From the NCBI GenBank assembly GCA_016200135.1, contig JACQFI010000055.1, positions 16,372 through 80,371 of the forward strand: DNA of 64,000 bases, read 5' to 3'. This document shows, piece after piece, positions 42,718 to 50,788 of this stretch (its first letter is position 1; each line of letters starts with the position of its first letter). The position numbers and the translations under genes are program-made. This stretch comes from Planctomycetota bacterium (GTDB taxonomy: Bacteria > Planctomycetota > SZUA-567 > H5-PLA8). The notes under the pieces are model-generated. The model was given only the letters and a program-made list of their open reading frames with translations. It was not told the DNA's origin and made no database searches.

Positions 42718-45198
42718 TTACGGCACGACTTCAAGCACGAACGTCTGCGTGGCGACGCCCGCCTTTTCCGTGCCGCTCTTTATGATCTTCTCGTTGCCCC
42801 ACTTGAGCGTGGCCTCGTCGAGCACGCGGACGACGCGCTCCAGCGTGGCGGTCACCGTGACCTCGAACTTGCCCGCGGCGGCGGGCGTGCCGGAGATTAC
42901 GCCTGTGGCCTCGTCCACCTTTAGCCAGTCCGGGCCCTTCTCCTTGGCGTATTTCAGCGTCTCGACGTTGTAGAACCCGGCGACATCCCGGCCTTTGTCC
43001 TGATGCAGTTGCAGGTCGCCGATGGAGCGGATGGCGGCGAGCGCGTAGCGGTACTCCGCGCCGGCCTTGCCCGCCGCGACCGGTTTGCTCGTGATGAGGG
43101 GCCGCGGGGCGGCGGCGTAGTCGGAAGGCCCGCTACGGCTGCCCTTCTCGTCCACCGCGACCACGCGATAGAACGCCTTGGCCGCGTTCGCCAGGGTGAC
43201 GTCGGCGCCGAGCACCTTCAGCTCGGGCGCCGTGGTCTCCGCGATGAAATTCGCGGGGAACTGCGCCGGGATCTCCTTGGAGACTCCGACCACGGCCTTG
43301 TACGGTTCGTCGCTGGCGGTGAAGCCCTTCTCGTCGCTGCCGTACACGCGGTACTTCGCGGGCGCGCGGCCCTGCGCGTTGGCCTTCCAGCGCAGCACGC
43401 CCTCGGCCTTCTGCGCATCGTAGGCGCAGGTCACGTCAAGCGGCACATTCGGCCCGCGCGGGGTGAAACTCCAGGTCTTGCTCCACGGCCCCCACACGCC
43501 CTTCTCGTCTTTCGCGCGCACGTGCCAGTAGTACGTCTTGTCCGCCGACAGGAGGCCCGGGCTGGGCACGGTGAACTGAGCCTTGCCCTTGTCGGGCGTC
43601 CGGGAGACGAGCTTGCAGAAGTTCATCGAGACCGGCCAGCGCAGGTCCGGGCGGTCGGAGAGTTCGATGTGGTAGTCCGCGATCTTATCGCCGTCGGGAT
43701 CCTTGGCCGGCGACCACTGGATGACCAACGCGGTGCCTTGGGCTTCCGCGGCATCGGCCGGCGCGACCGGGCTCGCGGGGGCCTCGGGCGGCTTGGACGC
43801 CGAGCGCTCCACCCATTCGTGCGTCACGCGGACCTTGCGCTCGCCCGCGGACTGGTCGGTGTAGGTGAAGGCGTTCTCGCCGACGCCCATCTCCGGAAGC
43901 GCGAGCGGGGCCATCTGGAGATCGTTCACGATGCCCAGGCGCTTCAGGCTCGCGTCGCCGCTCAGTTCGCACTTGAGGTAGTATTGGTAGACCGCCGCGC
44001 CGGCCGGCGGATAGAACGCATCCAGGTTCTCCGTCGCGTCCTTCCAAGCCTTTCCGTCGAGCGAGAACGCGAACTTCGCGCCCTTGCCTTCCGTCTCCAG
44101 CCGGCCGCCCACGATGACGTAGGGGCTGCGGACGATCCAGACCACGGTCCCCGTCTTGCCCGTCTCCGCCGCTAGCGCGCCGCCCGCGGCTTGAATGCCG
44201 TCCGCCGAGGCCGCGCCTTTCTTCCAGAGTTCCTGCGCGAAGTCCGGACGGTACTCCCACAGGCCGTTGCAGATCATGTCGGGGTAGAGCGGCTTCATCG
44301 AGCCGTGCGACTTGATGGGATTGAGATGTCCCCAGCGCCAGGTGAGCGCCTCGCCGGGCCGGAGCGTCATGTTCATCGTGGTGCCGGCCACGCAGTTGCG
44401 CTCGCCGGTCACTTCGCCTTCAAAGCCGTACATCGAGGCCGTGTTCTCGTATATGCCGCGGTCGTCGGATAGCAGCATGCCGAAGGAATGCGCACGCTTG
44501 ACGAGGTCGTGGTCGCGCACGATGTCCTGCTCGCCCGCGACGGTCTCGTTGTCGCGCAGGAGGTAAATGGAGTGCGTGTCGGCGTCCAGGAAGTGCCAGC
44601 GGCCGTCGTAAAAGGCCTGGGAGATGCAGTGGCCGACGGCGCGGGCGGGCGCCGCTTTCAGCCCGGCTTTCCGCAGCAGTCCGGCCATGCAGCACGAATC
44701 GTTGCCACAGGTGTTGTGCCCGTAAACGTTGAAGACCTTGACCGGATCGCCGAGTTCGTTGTTGTCGCCGCCGAAGTGGTAGCGGTAGCGAATCTCCTGG
44801 TTCCAGAGCGCGAACGCCTTCTCCTTGTCGCTCATCTCCTTGGTCACGGCGGCGCCGACGATCTCATCCATATTGCGAAAAAGATTGCGCCCGTTAGAGA
44901 GCCATGGATTCACCACGTCGGTCGTCCCGATGTTCTCGAGGCGCACGGCGCGGTTGGACTCAAAGACCTGCTCGCACACGCCTTCCCGGTACATGCCGTT
45001 GCCCAACGGGGAGCGGCAGTTGCGGCCATCCATCGTCCCGCCTTGCGTGACCGTATATGCGAGTTTCGCGGCGGTGATCTCCTCGACGTGCTTCTTCGGC
45101 GCGTCGGTCGGATGGGAGTTGGCGGCCCAAGGGGCCAGGCTCTCTCCCGTCCACCCATTGAGCGCCAGCAGCGCGGTCGCTAATACGGTCGTTCGCAT
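42718..45198 (-). CDS. Large secreted transglutaminase-like protein with FnIII-like and Ig-like modules
   Basis: The 826-residue protein has a signal peptide. The transglutaminase core shows the candidate nucleophile in NTCGNDSCCMAGLLRKAGLKA, then GHCISQAFYDGRWHFLDADTHS, which provides the His and Asp. After about residue 470 come an FnIII-like domain (ALVIQWSPAKDPDGDKIADYHIELS..YYWHVRAKDEKGVWGPWSKTWSF) and a C-terminal putative Ig domain (PDWLKVDEATGVISGTPAAAGKFEVTVTA). AGGAGG sits 12 bases before the ATG. It is divergent from the LacI-type gene, with two candidate operators between. It may crosslink or hydrolyse peptide-like parts of polymers; this is inference. Confidence 0.75.
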   Translation of the reverse strand: MRTTVLATALLALNGWTGESLAPWAANSHPTDAPKKHVEEITAAKLAYTVTQGGTMDGRNCRSPLGNGMYREGVCEQVFESNRAVRLENIGTTDVVNPWLSNGRNLFRNMDEIVGAAVTKEMSDKEKAFALWNQEIRYRYHFGGDNNELGDPVKVFNVYGHNTCGNDSCCMAGLLRKAGLKAAPARAVGHCISQAFYDGRWHFLDADTHSIYLLRDNETVAGEQDIVRDHDLVKRAHSFGMLLSDDRGIYENTASMYGFEGEVTGERNCVAGTTMNMTLRPGEALTWRWGHLNPIKSHGSMKPLYPDMICNGLWEYRPDFAQELWKKGAASADGIQAAGGALAAETGKTGTVVWIVRSPYVIVGGRLETEGKGAKFAFSLDGKAWKDATENLDAFYPPAGAAVYQYYLKCELSGDASLKRLGIVNDLQMAPLALPEMGVGENAFTYTDQSAGERKVRVTHEWVERSASKPPEAPASPVAPADAAEAQGTALVIQWSPAKDPDGDKIADYHIELSDRPDLRWPVSMNFCKLVSRTPDKGKAQFTVPSPGLLSADKTYYWHVRAKDEKGVWGPWSKTWSFTPRGPNVPLDVTCAYDAQKAEGVLRWKANAQGRAPAKYRVYGSDEKGFTASDEPYKAVVGVSKEIPAQFPANFIAETTAPELKVLGADVTLANAAKAFYRVVAVDEKGSRSGPSDYAAAPRPLITSKPVAAGKAGAEYRYALAAIRSIGDLQLHQDKGRDVAGFYNVETLKYAKEKGPDWLKVDEATGVISGTPAAAGKFEVTVTATLERVVRVLDEATLKWGNEKIIKSGTEKAGVATQTFVLEVVP

Positions 45199-45386
45199 CT
45201 TATTCAGAGCCTCCTGTTTTGGACTACGGCCCGGATTGCTTTACTACATAGCCGGACCGCGAACCGCTTCTCTTCCGATTTCGGACGCCAAGCGTGCGCT
45301 TCGTTACGATTCTATCACCAACCGTATGCACCATGTATAACCCAGGAAAATCGAATGCGGAATGGTTTCTTGAGCCCCAGCCAAAA

Positions 45387-45410
45387 TCGGTATAAATTTG
45401 CCGGTTAATT
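45387..45410 (+). promoter_or_regulatory. Fused TCGGTATAAAT and TTTGCCGGTTAATT elements, candidate operator site 2
   Basis: TCGGTATAAAT (45387-45397) runs directly into TTTGCCGGTTAATT. Both words recur upstream of the beta-helix operon at 33399-33409 and 33518-33534, on the minus strand. The flanks AATT..CCGG..AATT give partial symmetry. It sits between the divergent genes and could govern either one. Confidence 0.5.
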
Positions 45411-45440
45411 ATGGATTGTATTCGATCAATAGGCCAATCT

Positions 45441-45469
45441 TTGACAATGTTATTGTTATTCATTCTATT
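45441..45469 (+). promoter_or_regulatory. Predicted promoter of the LacI-led operon
   Basis: TTGACA (45441-45446) is followed, at 17 bp, by TCTATT (45464-45469), a 4-of-6 match to TATAAT. Expected transcription start is near 45476. The ATG is at 45553. Candidate operator site 3 (45510-45525) lies between the start and the ATG, where a bound LacI-type repressor would block transcription. Confidence 0.5.
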
Positions 45470-45509
45470 TTAATAAGTTGTATAAACCATTTACAAAGAA
45501 CTAGATTGA

Positions 45510-45525
45510 TTTGCCGGTTTATGTC
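45510..45525 (+). promoter_or_regulatory. ATTTGCCGGTTTATG motif, candidate operator site 3
   Basis: This is the third instance of the TTTGCCGGTTWAT core. It is located between the predicted promoter and the LacI-type start codon, consistent with autoregulation. Confidence 0.5.
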
Positions 45526-45552
45526 CTGCTATTGATGAAGGCAGGAGGCCCT

Positions 45553-46548
45553 ATGCCGAGCTTACACGAGATTGCAACTGCCACGGGTCTGAGTCCAAGC
45601 ACCATTTCCCGAGTTCTGCGCGGACACGGGGATGTGAGCGATTCCACCCGGCTGCAGGTGCAGCAGGAACTGCGGCGGCTCGGGTATCCGACGAGCGGGA
45701 AGTTCTCGCGTCGAGGCCGGCCGGCCAAGGCGGCGCGGCAGGCCATCGTGGCGGTCGTCTGCAACGACCACGCCGAAGTCAGCCGCAACCCGTTCTTCGC
45801 GCCCATCGCCGCCTCCGCGCTGGCGGCCGGTTCCGAACTGAACGCGCGCACGGTCCCCCTGGACTGGCCCGACAACGGTGTCCGGCCGCCCGAACTGGAC
45901 AGCGTGAACGGCGCCGTCTTCATCGAGACGGCGGGGCCGCACGTAAAAGCGTATGCGCAGAAGAATGTCGCGGTGACGGTGGACGCGTACCACCCCAATC
46001 TCGGCGCCGACGGCGTAATCGCCGACTACCGCGGCGGCGTCTACGATTGCGTGCAGAAATTGCTCGCCAAGGGCCACCGCCGCATCGCTCTCCTCTCTGC
46101 GTCGAAGTTCGCGGGGGAAGGCTTCTATACCCAGGTCTACGACGGCGCGCGGCTGGCGATGGAACTCGAAGGGCTGGACGCGGGCCCCGGCTTCGTCGCC
46201 GGCAAGGCCGCGACGCCGACGGAAGGCTACGCGCTGGCGCAGCAGCTTCTGGCCAAGCCTGCGAACGAGCGGCCCACGGCGCTGGTCGGCTCCGACCATC
46301 CCATGCTCGGCGCGCTGCGCGCGGCTCACGAACTGGGCCTGCGCGTCCCGCAGGACGTCGCCATCGCGGGCGTGGACGACATCGAACTCGGCCGGTTCTC
46401 GGTCCCGCGGCTCTCCACGGTGCGCGTGGATAAAGAAGCGCTCGGGCGCATGGCCGTCGAGCGCGTCCTCTGGCGGCTCGCGCATCCCACCTCGCCCGTC
46501 TGCCGCATCCTGATCGATTGTCCTTTCATCGAACGCGATACGTGTTGA
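45553..46548 (+). CDS. LacI-family transcriptional regulator
   Basis: From ATG 45553 (AGGAGG 5 bases upstream) this 331-residue protein has the LacI helix-turn-helix SLHEIATATGLSPSTISRVLRGHGDVSDSTRLQVQQELRRLGYP. A basic linker containing the AT-hook-like core RRGRPAK follows, then the periplasmic-binding-protein-type effector domain (VGSDHPMLGALRAAHELGLRVPQDVAIAGVDDIELGRF). The AT-hook-like linker replaces part of the usual hinge region. It is the first gene of a five-gene run (46574 to 52992), and candidate operators lie upstream. It probably represses its operon and its divergent neighbour until a sugar binds. Confidence 0.92.
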   Translation: MPSLHEIATATGLSPSTISRVLRGHGDVSDSTRLQVQQELRRLGYPTSGKFSRRGRPAKAARQAIVAVVCNDHAEVSRNPFFAPIAASALAAGSELNARTVPLDWPDNGVRPPELDSVNGAVFIETAGPHVKAYAQKNVAVTVDAYHPNLGADGVIADYRGGVYDCVQKLLAKGHRRIALLSASKFAGEGFYTQVYDGARLAMELEGLDAGPGFVAGKAATPTEGYALAQQLLAKPANERPTALVGSDHPMLGALRAAHELGLRVPQDVAIAGVDDIELGRFSVPRLSTVRVDKEALGRMAVERVLWRLAHPTSPVCRILIDCPFIERDTC

Positions 46549-46573
46549 ACGGCGTCCCCTCGGGAGAGAGCGC

Positions 46574-47728
46574 ATGGTTCTACAAGCAGGCGCGGCAAGA
46601 CTCGACATCACGCCCCGCACTCCTCAAAAGCTGACGGGCTATCCGCCCCAGGACCGCTTTCACGCGGCCGTCCACCAGCCGCTGCATGCGCGCGCGCTCC
46701 ATCTGCGCGGCCAGGACGGCGACGCGCTGCTCGTGGCGCTGGACCTGCTCTTCGTCGAGGAAGGGCTCTTGCAGCGCGTGCGCGCCACGCTCCAGGCGGA
46801 ATTGGGGCTCGCGCCCGAGCGCGTCTTCGTCACGGCCTCGCACACGCACGCCGCGCCGGGCGTAAAGGGTGTGGAGGCCGACGAAGAGTACCTCGGCATG
46901 GTCGAACGCCAGATCGTCGCCGCCGCGGCGCTCGCGCGGACGCGGCTGCGCCCGGTCGCGCTCTCCTTTGCGCGGCACGCCTGCAACATCGGCATAAATC
47001 GGCGCGAGAAACTGCCTTCGGGCCAGGTCATCCTGGGCAACAACCCCGCCGGCTTCAACGACCGCGAACTGCTCGTCCTGGCGCTCAACGCGGCCAATGG
47101 CGCACGGATTGCCAGCGTCTTCAACTTCGCCTGCCACGGAACCGTCCTCGGCGACTTCAATAAGGTCCTCTCGGGCGATTGGCCGGGCGGAGCGGCGCTC
47201 ACCATCGAGAAACAGGAACCGGGAACCGTCGCGCTCTTCGTGAACGGCGGCGCGGCCAATATCAATCCGCGCGAACGCGGCGACTACGCGACGCCCGAGC
47301 TGGCCGACCGCGTGGCCGCCGAATTCTGCGCGGCGTACGCGGAAGCCTGCAAGAAGCTCGCGCCGCTGCCCGAAGACGCGGCGGTCGCGGGCCGCTCGCT
47401 GACCTTGCAACTTCCGCGCAAGGCCGTTGCCGTGGAAGGCGGCCAAGGCCGCTCCGCGCTGCAACTCGTTCACGGTTTGCGCATCGGCCCGGTGCGGCTG
47501 GTGGGTTTCCCGGGCGAAGTCTTCAGCGAGACCTCCGCCGCGGTCAAGCAGGCCTCGCCGCATGCGCAGACGCTGGTGGCCTCCTACGCCTGCGGCATGA
47601 CCGGCGGATACGTGCCCGTCGCGGAAGCCTACGACGACGGCGGCTACGAGGTTGCCGTCTCTCCGTACGGCGCACAGTCCGAGGCCGTGCTGCGCGCAGG
47701 CTTTCTGAAACTCCTGCGGGAACTGTAG
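46574..47728 (+). CDS. Neutral/alkaline ceramidase-like hydrolase
   Basis: The 384-residue protein matches the N-terminal domain of the neutral/alkaline non-lysosomal ceramidase family: AARLDITPRTPQKLTGYPP, then VTASHTHAAPGVKG with metal-binding H90 and H92. The FNFACHGTVLG stretch supplies a further His. In environmental bacteria such proteins are widespread and the true substrate is unclear; sphingolipid ceramide is not assumed. No signal peptide is evident. It follows the LacI gene after 25 bases and precedes the beta-helix gene by 32 bases in the same operon. Confidence 0.85.
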   Translation: MVLQAGAARLDITPRTPQKLTGYPPQDRFHAAVHQPLHARALHLRGQDGDALLVALDLLFVEEGLLQRVRATLQAELGLAPERVFVTASHTHAAPGVKGVEADEEYLGMVERQIVAAAALARTRLRPVALSFARHACNIGINRREKLPSGQVILGNNPAGFNDRELLVLALNAANGARIASVFNFACHGTVLGDFNKVLSGDWPGGAALTIEKQEPGTVALFVNGGAANINPRERGDYATPELADRVAAEFCAAYAEACKKLAPLPEDAAVAGRSLTLQLPRKAVAVEGGQGRSALQLVHGLRIGPVRLVGFPGEVFSETSAAVKQASPHAQTLVASYACGMTGGYVPVAEAYDDGGYEVAVSPYGAQSEAVLRAGFLKLLREL

Positions 47729-47760
47729 ACGTCTCTGCGTCGGGACACGGAGGACAGGCC

Positions 47761-49587
47761 ATGCCGATTTTTGAAGTGCGGACCACGCGGCTGCTCGGTG
47801 CGCTCTGCTTGGCCATGGCTGGCGTGTTGGCCGCGCCGGCGTGGGCGCAGGATAAGGATACCTTTATGCTGCCCGACGACCGCCGCATGGACTGGAAGCC
47901 CGGCATCCCCGGCGGCATCCCTTCGTATCCCGTCTTCGCGAGCGTGAAGGACGCGCCGTACAACGCCAAGGGGGATGGCGTGGCCGACGACACGGCCGCG
48001 ATCCAGAAGGCGCTCGACGACTGCCCGGAAGGCAAGGCCGTCCATCTTCCGGCCGGGCGTTACAAGCTCACCGCGCAGCTCTCCATTACGAAAGGCATCG
48101 TGATCCGCGGCGACGGCCCCGAGAAGACGCGGCTCCTCAGCGAGGCCCTCGAAAACCATATCATTGGCATCTGTAACTGGGACAACTACGTAACCACCAA
48201 AATCCTGAAGGGCTACACCAAAGGTTCAACCTCCATCACGGTCGAGGACGCCGCGAGGCTCAAGCAGGGCGACCTGCTGCTCGTCGACCAGCTCAACGAT
48301 CCGGACTTCGTCGATATCCAAGGCGAAGGCGGCACCTGCAAGTGGGCCGGCCGGAACGACGGTAAGCGGGGGATGGGCCAGCTCATGCTCATCGCCGCGA
48401 AGGACGGCAACACCCTGACCCTCAACCGCCCGCTCGCGTTCACCTTTAAGGAGGCGCTCGCGCCCGAGGCGACGCGGACGACCGATAAGGTGATCTCGCG
48501 GGCCGGCGTGGAGGACCTCTATACGGAGATGACCGCGCTGGGCCGCAAGAGCGGGTCTTCGGTCAAGCTCTGGAACGCGACCTACTGCTGGGTCAAGAAC
48601 GTGGAATGCTGCATGGGCTTCGAGTTCGCGCACGTCACCTTACAGCACACGCTCGGCTGCGAGATCCGCGACAGCTACTTTCACCATGCCCATGCGTACG
48701 GTTCGGGGCACGGCTACGGCGTGCTCGTCTTCGGGCAGTGCACGGACTCGCTGGTGGAGAACAACGCGTTCTACAGTTTGAACGTAGGCGTCGCCATCGG
48801 CGCCTGCGGGCCGGGCAATGTCGTGGGCTACAATTTCTCCACGCGCATCTTCGGGCGCGATTACCCGAAGACCAACTGGGCGCATGCCGACATCGTCCAC
48901 CACGCCGCGCATCCCTACCTGAACCTGTTCGAAGGCAACCTGGTCTCCGCGATCTTCTTCGACTTCTACTGGGGCTCGTCGAGCCACAACACGGTCTTTC
49001 GCAACGCGGCGGACATGCGCTCCAGTCGCGCGGACGGCGAGTTCATGACGCAGAACGTCGTCGCCTTGCGCATCGACAAGAACAGCCGCTACACGAGCGT
49101 GATCGGCAATGTCCTGGGGTACGAAGGCGTGCAGGCGCCGGTGGAATTGGCCAGCCCCGCAGGCTTCGGCAAGAGCGCGGTCTATTACTTCGGGCATCCG
49201 GGAGACCCGAAAGTCGCGGAGACGCTCCTGCGCCACGGCAATTTCGATTACGTCAGCAAGCAGACGCAGTGGGACCCGAACACCGCCGCACACAAGCTGC
49301 CCAACTCGCTCTATCTTACGGACAAGCCCGCCTTCTTCGGCAATCTGCCGTGGCCGTCCGTCGGCCCCGACCTGAAACCCATGGCCGGTACGATTCCGGC
49401 CAAGGAACGCTTCCTGAAGATTCCCAAGCGCGAGCACGAGGCGCAGGACCTGCTCTGCTTGGGCGAATACTACCTCGAGACCGGCAAGAAAGACGAGGCG
49501 TTGCCGTCCCTGCAGCAGGTCGTGGATAAATACGCCGACACCGCGTTTGCCGCCGATGCGCGCAAGCGGATCGAACAGGCGAAGTAA
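47761..49587 (+). CDS. Secreted right-handed beta-helix protein with TPR-like tail
   Basis: The 608-residue protein begins at ATG 47761 (GGAGG upstream), not at the far upstream in-frame start, which overlaps the ceramidase gene. A signal peptide ends near APAWAQ. The family opening is GIPGGIPSYPVFASVKDAPYNAKGDGVADDTAAIQKALDDC. Helix rungs follow to KLPNSLYLTDKPAFFGNLPWPSVGPD. The tail (EHEAQDLLCLGEYYLETGKKDEALPSLQQVVDKY) looks like a tetratricopeptide repeat. It is a third, more distant paralogue of the beta-helix proteins at 28998-33356. It is probably a polysaccharide lyase or binding protein; catalytic residues are not evident. Confidence 0.83.
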   Translation: MPIFEVRTTRLLGALCLAMAGVLAAPAWAQDKDTFMLPDDRRMDWKPGIPGGIPSYPVFASVKDAPYNAKGDGVADDTAAIQKALDDCPEGKAVHLPAGRYKLTAQLSITKGIVIRGDGPEKTRLLSEALENHIIGICNWDNYVTTKILKGYTKGSTSITVEDAARLKQGDLLLVDQLNDPDFVDIQGEGGTCKWAGRNDGKRGMGQLMLIAAKDGNTLTLNRPLAFTFKEALAPEATRTTDKVISRAGVEDLYTEMTALGRKSGSSVKLWNATYCWVKNVECCMGFEFAHVTLQHTLGCEIRDSYFHHAHAYGSGHGYGVLVFGQCTDSLVENNAFYSLNVGVAIGACGPGNVVGYNFSTRIFGRDYPKTNWAHADIVHHAAHPYLNLFEGNLVSAIFFDFYWGSSSHNTVFRNAADMRSSRADGEFMTQNVVALRIDKNSRYTSVIGNVLGYEGVQAPVELASPAGFGKSAVYYFGHPGDPKVAETLLRHGNFDYVSKQTQWDPNTAAHKLPNSLYLTDKPAFFGNLPWPSVGPDLKPMAGTIPAKERFLKIPKREHEAQDLLCLGEYYLETGKKDEALPSLQQVVDKYADTAFAADARKRIEQAK

Positions 49588-49609
49588 GTCCAGGCAAGGC
49601 GGGCACGCC

Positions 49610-50788
49610 ATGGCCGAACAGAACCGCAGACAATTTCTGGCGCTGGCGCTCGGAGCCGGCGGCCTGGGCGCGTTGGGCGCGCTGGGCTGGAACGACCGCA
49701 ACGCATTCATCGAAGGCGCTCCGGACCGCGGGCTCGCGCCCGACGCGGATCCGGCAAGGAGGACGACGAACATGCACGAGAATCCCCGGCTCAAGAGCAC
49801 CTCGGACCAGCTTCCGCGAAAAGTCATCGTGGGCACTTCGCGCCAAGCCTTCCGGCCTCCGTACCCCGGCCTCGAGAAACGCCTCGACGACTTGGGCGCG
49901 CTGCTGGACCGCATGGCCGCCGCCTCCCGCACGCAGTACGGCCGCGGGCTGGACCTCGCGGTGCTCCCCGAGATGGCCGTCACCGGCGGCCTGGGCGGCT
50001 GGGAGGCCGATGCCTTCGGGCGCTCGCTGCCCTTCGAAGGCCCGATCCAATCCTTCTTCGAGCGCAAGGCGCGCGACCTCGGCGCGTACCTCGTCCTGCC
50101 CATGAACCGGATGGACAGCCAGGAGGAGCGGCGCGTCTCCAACGTCGCGATGCTGCTGGACCGCAAGGGCAAGGTCGCGGGCGTCTACAATAAGATTCAT
50201 TTGGCGGCCCGGCAGGACCGCGACGCGCTGGAGGACGGCGTGACGCCGGGCAAGAACGTGCCGGTCTTCGAGTGCGACTTCGGCAAGCTCGGCATCCAGC
50301 TCTGCTTCGACGTCATGTTCGACGAAGGCTGGCGGGAACTCGCGAGCGCCGGCGCGGAGATCGTCGCGTGGCCGACCTTCCGGCCGGGGACGATCCACGG
50401 CATGGCGCGCTCGCTGGCGCACCGCTATTACATCGTCTCGAGCACCTGGGATTCGACGGCGCACATCTTCGAGCCCACCGGCAAGATCGTGGCGCAGGCA
50501 AAGCCCAACGAGCCGGTGCTTGTGCAGGAACTCGATCTCAGTTACGCCATCATCACGTCCGGTGGCGGCCGGCCGGGCGAGAACGGCGACGGCTTTGTCG
50601 AGAAGTTCGGGGAGCGCGTCGGCTTCCGCTTTTACCCGGAGGAAGCCTGGGGCCTCTTCTGGTCCAACGATCCCAAGATGTCCATCGGCGCGATGTGCCG
50701 TTCGATCAAGGCCGTTGAACTGGAGAGTGAACTGGCGCGCGTGCGCGCGCTGTACAGGAATGCGGGCCTATGCCTGGCCGATTCCTGA
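49610..50788 (+). CDS. Tat-exported carbon-nitrogen hydrolase (nitrilase fold)
   Basis: The 392-residue protein has a twin-arginine signal (EQNRRQFLALALGAGGLGALGALGW) and a nitrilase-superfamily domain. The catalytic triad E121 (AVLPEMAVTG), K195 (GVYNKIHLA) and C232 (QLCFDVMFDE) is intact. Family members hydrolyse amides or nitriles, or transfer acyl groups. Export by Tat is uncommon for this fold and implies a periplasmic amidase. The protein ends past the fold (about residue 300) with a tail unlike the usual family. Its last 19 bases overlap the transporter gene, so they are coupled. Confidence 0.85.
   Translation: MAEQNRRQFLALALGAGGLGALGALGWNDRNAFIEGAPDRGLAPDADPARRTTNMHENPRLKSTSDQLPRKVIVGTSRQAFRPPYPGLEKRLDDLGALLDRMAAASRTQYGRGLDLAVLPEMAVTGGLGGWEADAFGRSLPFEGPIQSFFERKARDLGAYLVLPMNRMDSQEERRVSNVAMLLDRKGKVAGVYNKIHLAARQDRDALEDGVTPGKNVPVFECDFGKLGIQLCFDVMFDEGWRELASAGAEIVAWPTFRPGTIHGMARSLAHRYYIVSSTWDSTAHIFEPTGKIVAQAKPNEPVLVQELDLSYAIITSGGGRPGENGDGFVEKFGERVGFRFYPEEAWGLFWSNDPKMSIGAMCRSIKAVELESELARVRALYRNAGLCLADS

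Larger units (their letters stand above)
45199..45552. other. Divergent AT-rich control region between transglutaminase and lacI-type genes
   Basis: This 354-bp gap is AT-rich and holds the candidate operators at 45394-45410 and 45510-45525, the TCGGTATAAAT element at 45387-45397, and a predicted promoter for the LacI gene. It has no gene and no palindromic repeat. Confidence 0.6.

Noticed and set aside
46574..47728. Calling the protein a true ceramidase
   Set aside because: The family fold and metal site are clear, but bacterial members outside known pathogens have unknown substrates and there is no sphingolipid context.
47179..47760. Upstream in-frame extension of the beta-helix protein
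   Set aside because: It overlaps the ceramidase-like gene in another frame and is Arg-rich shadow sequence. The ATG at 47761 has a ribosome site and a signal peptide.
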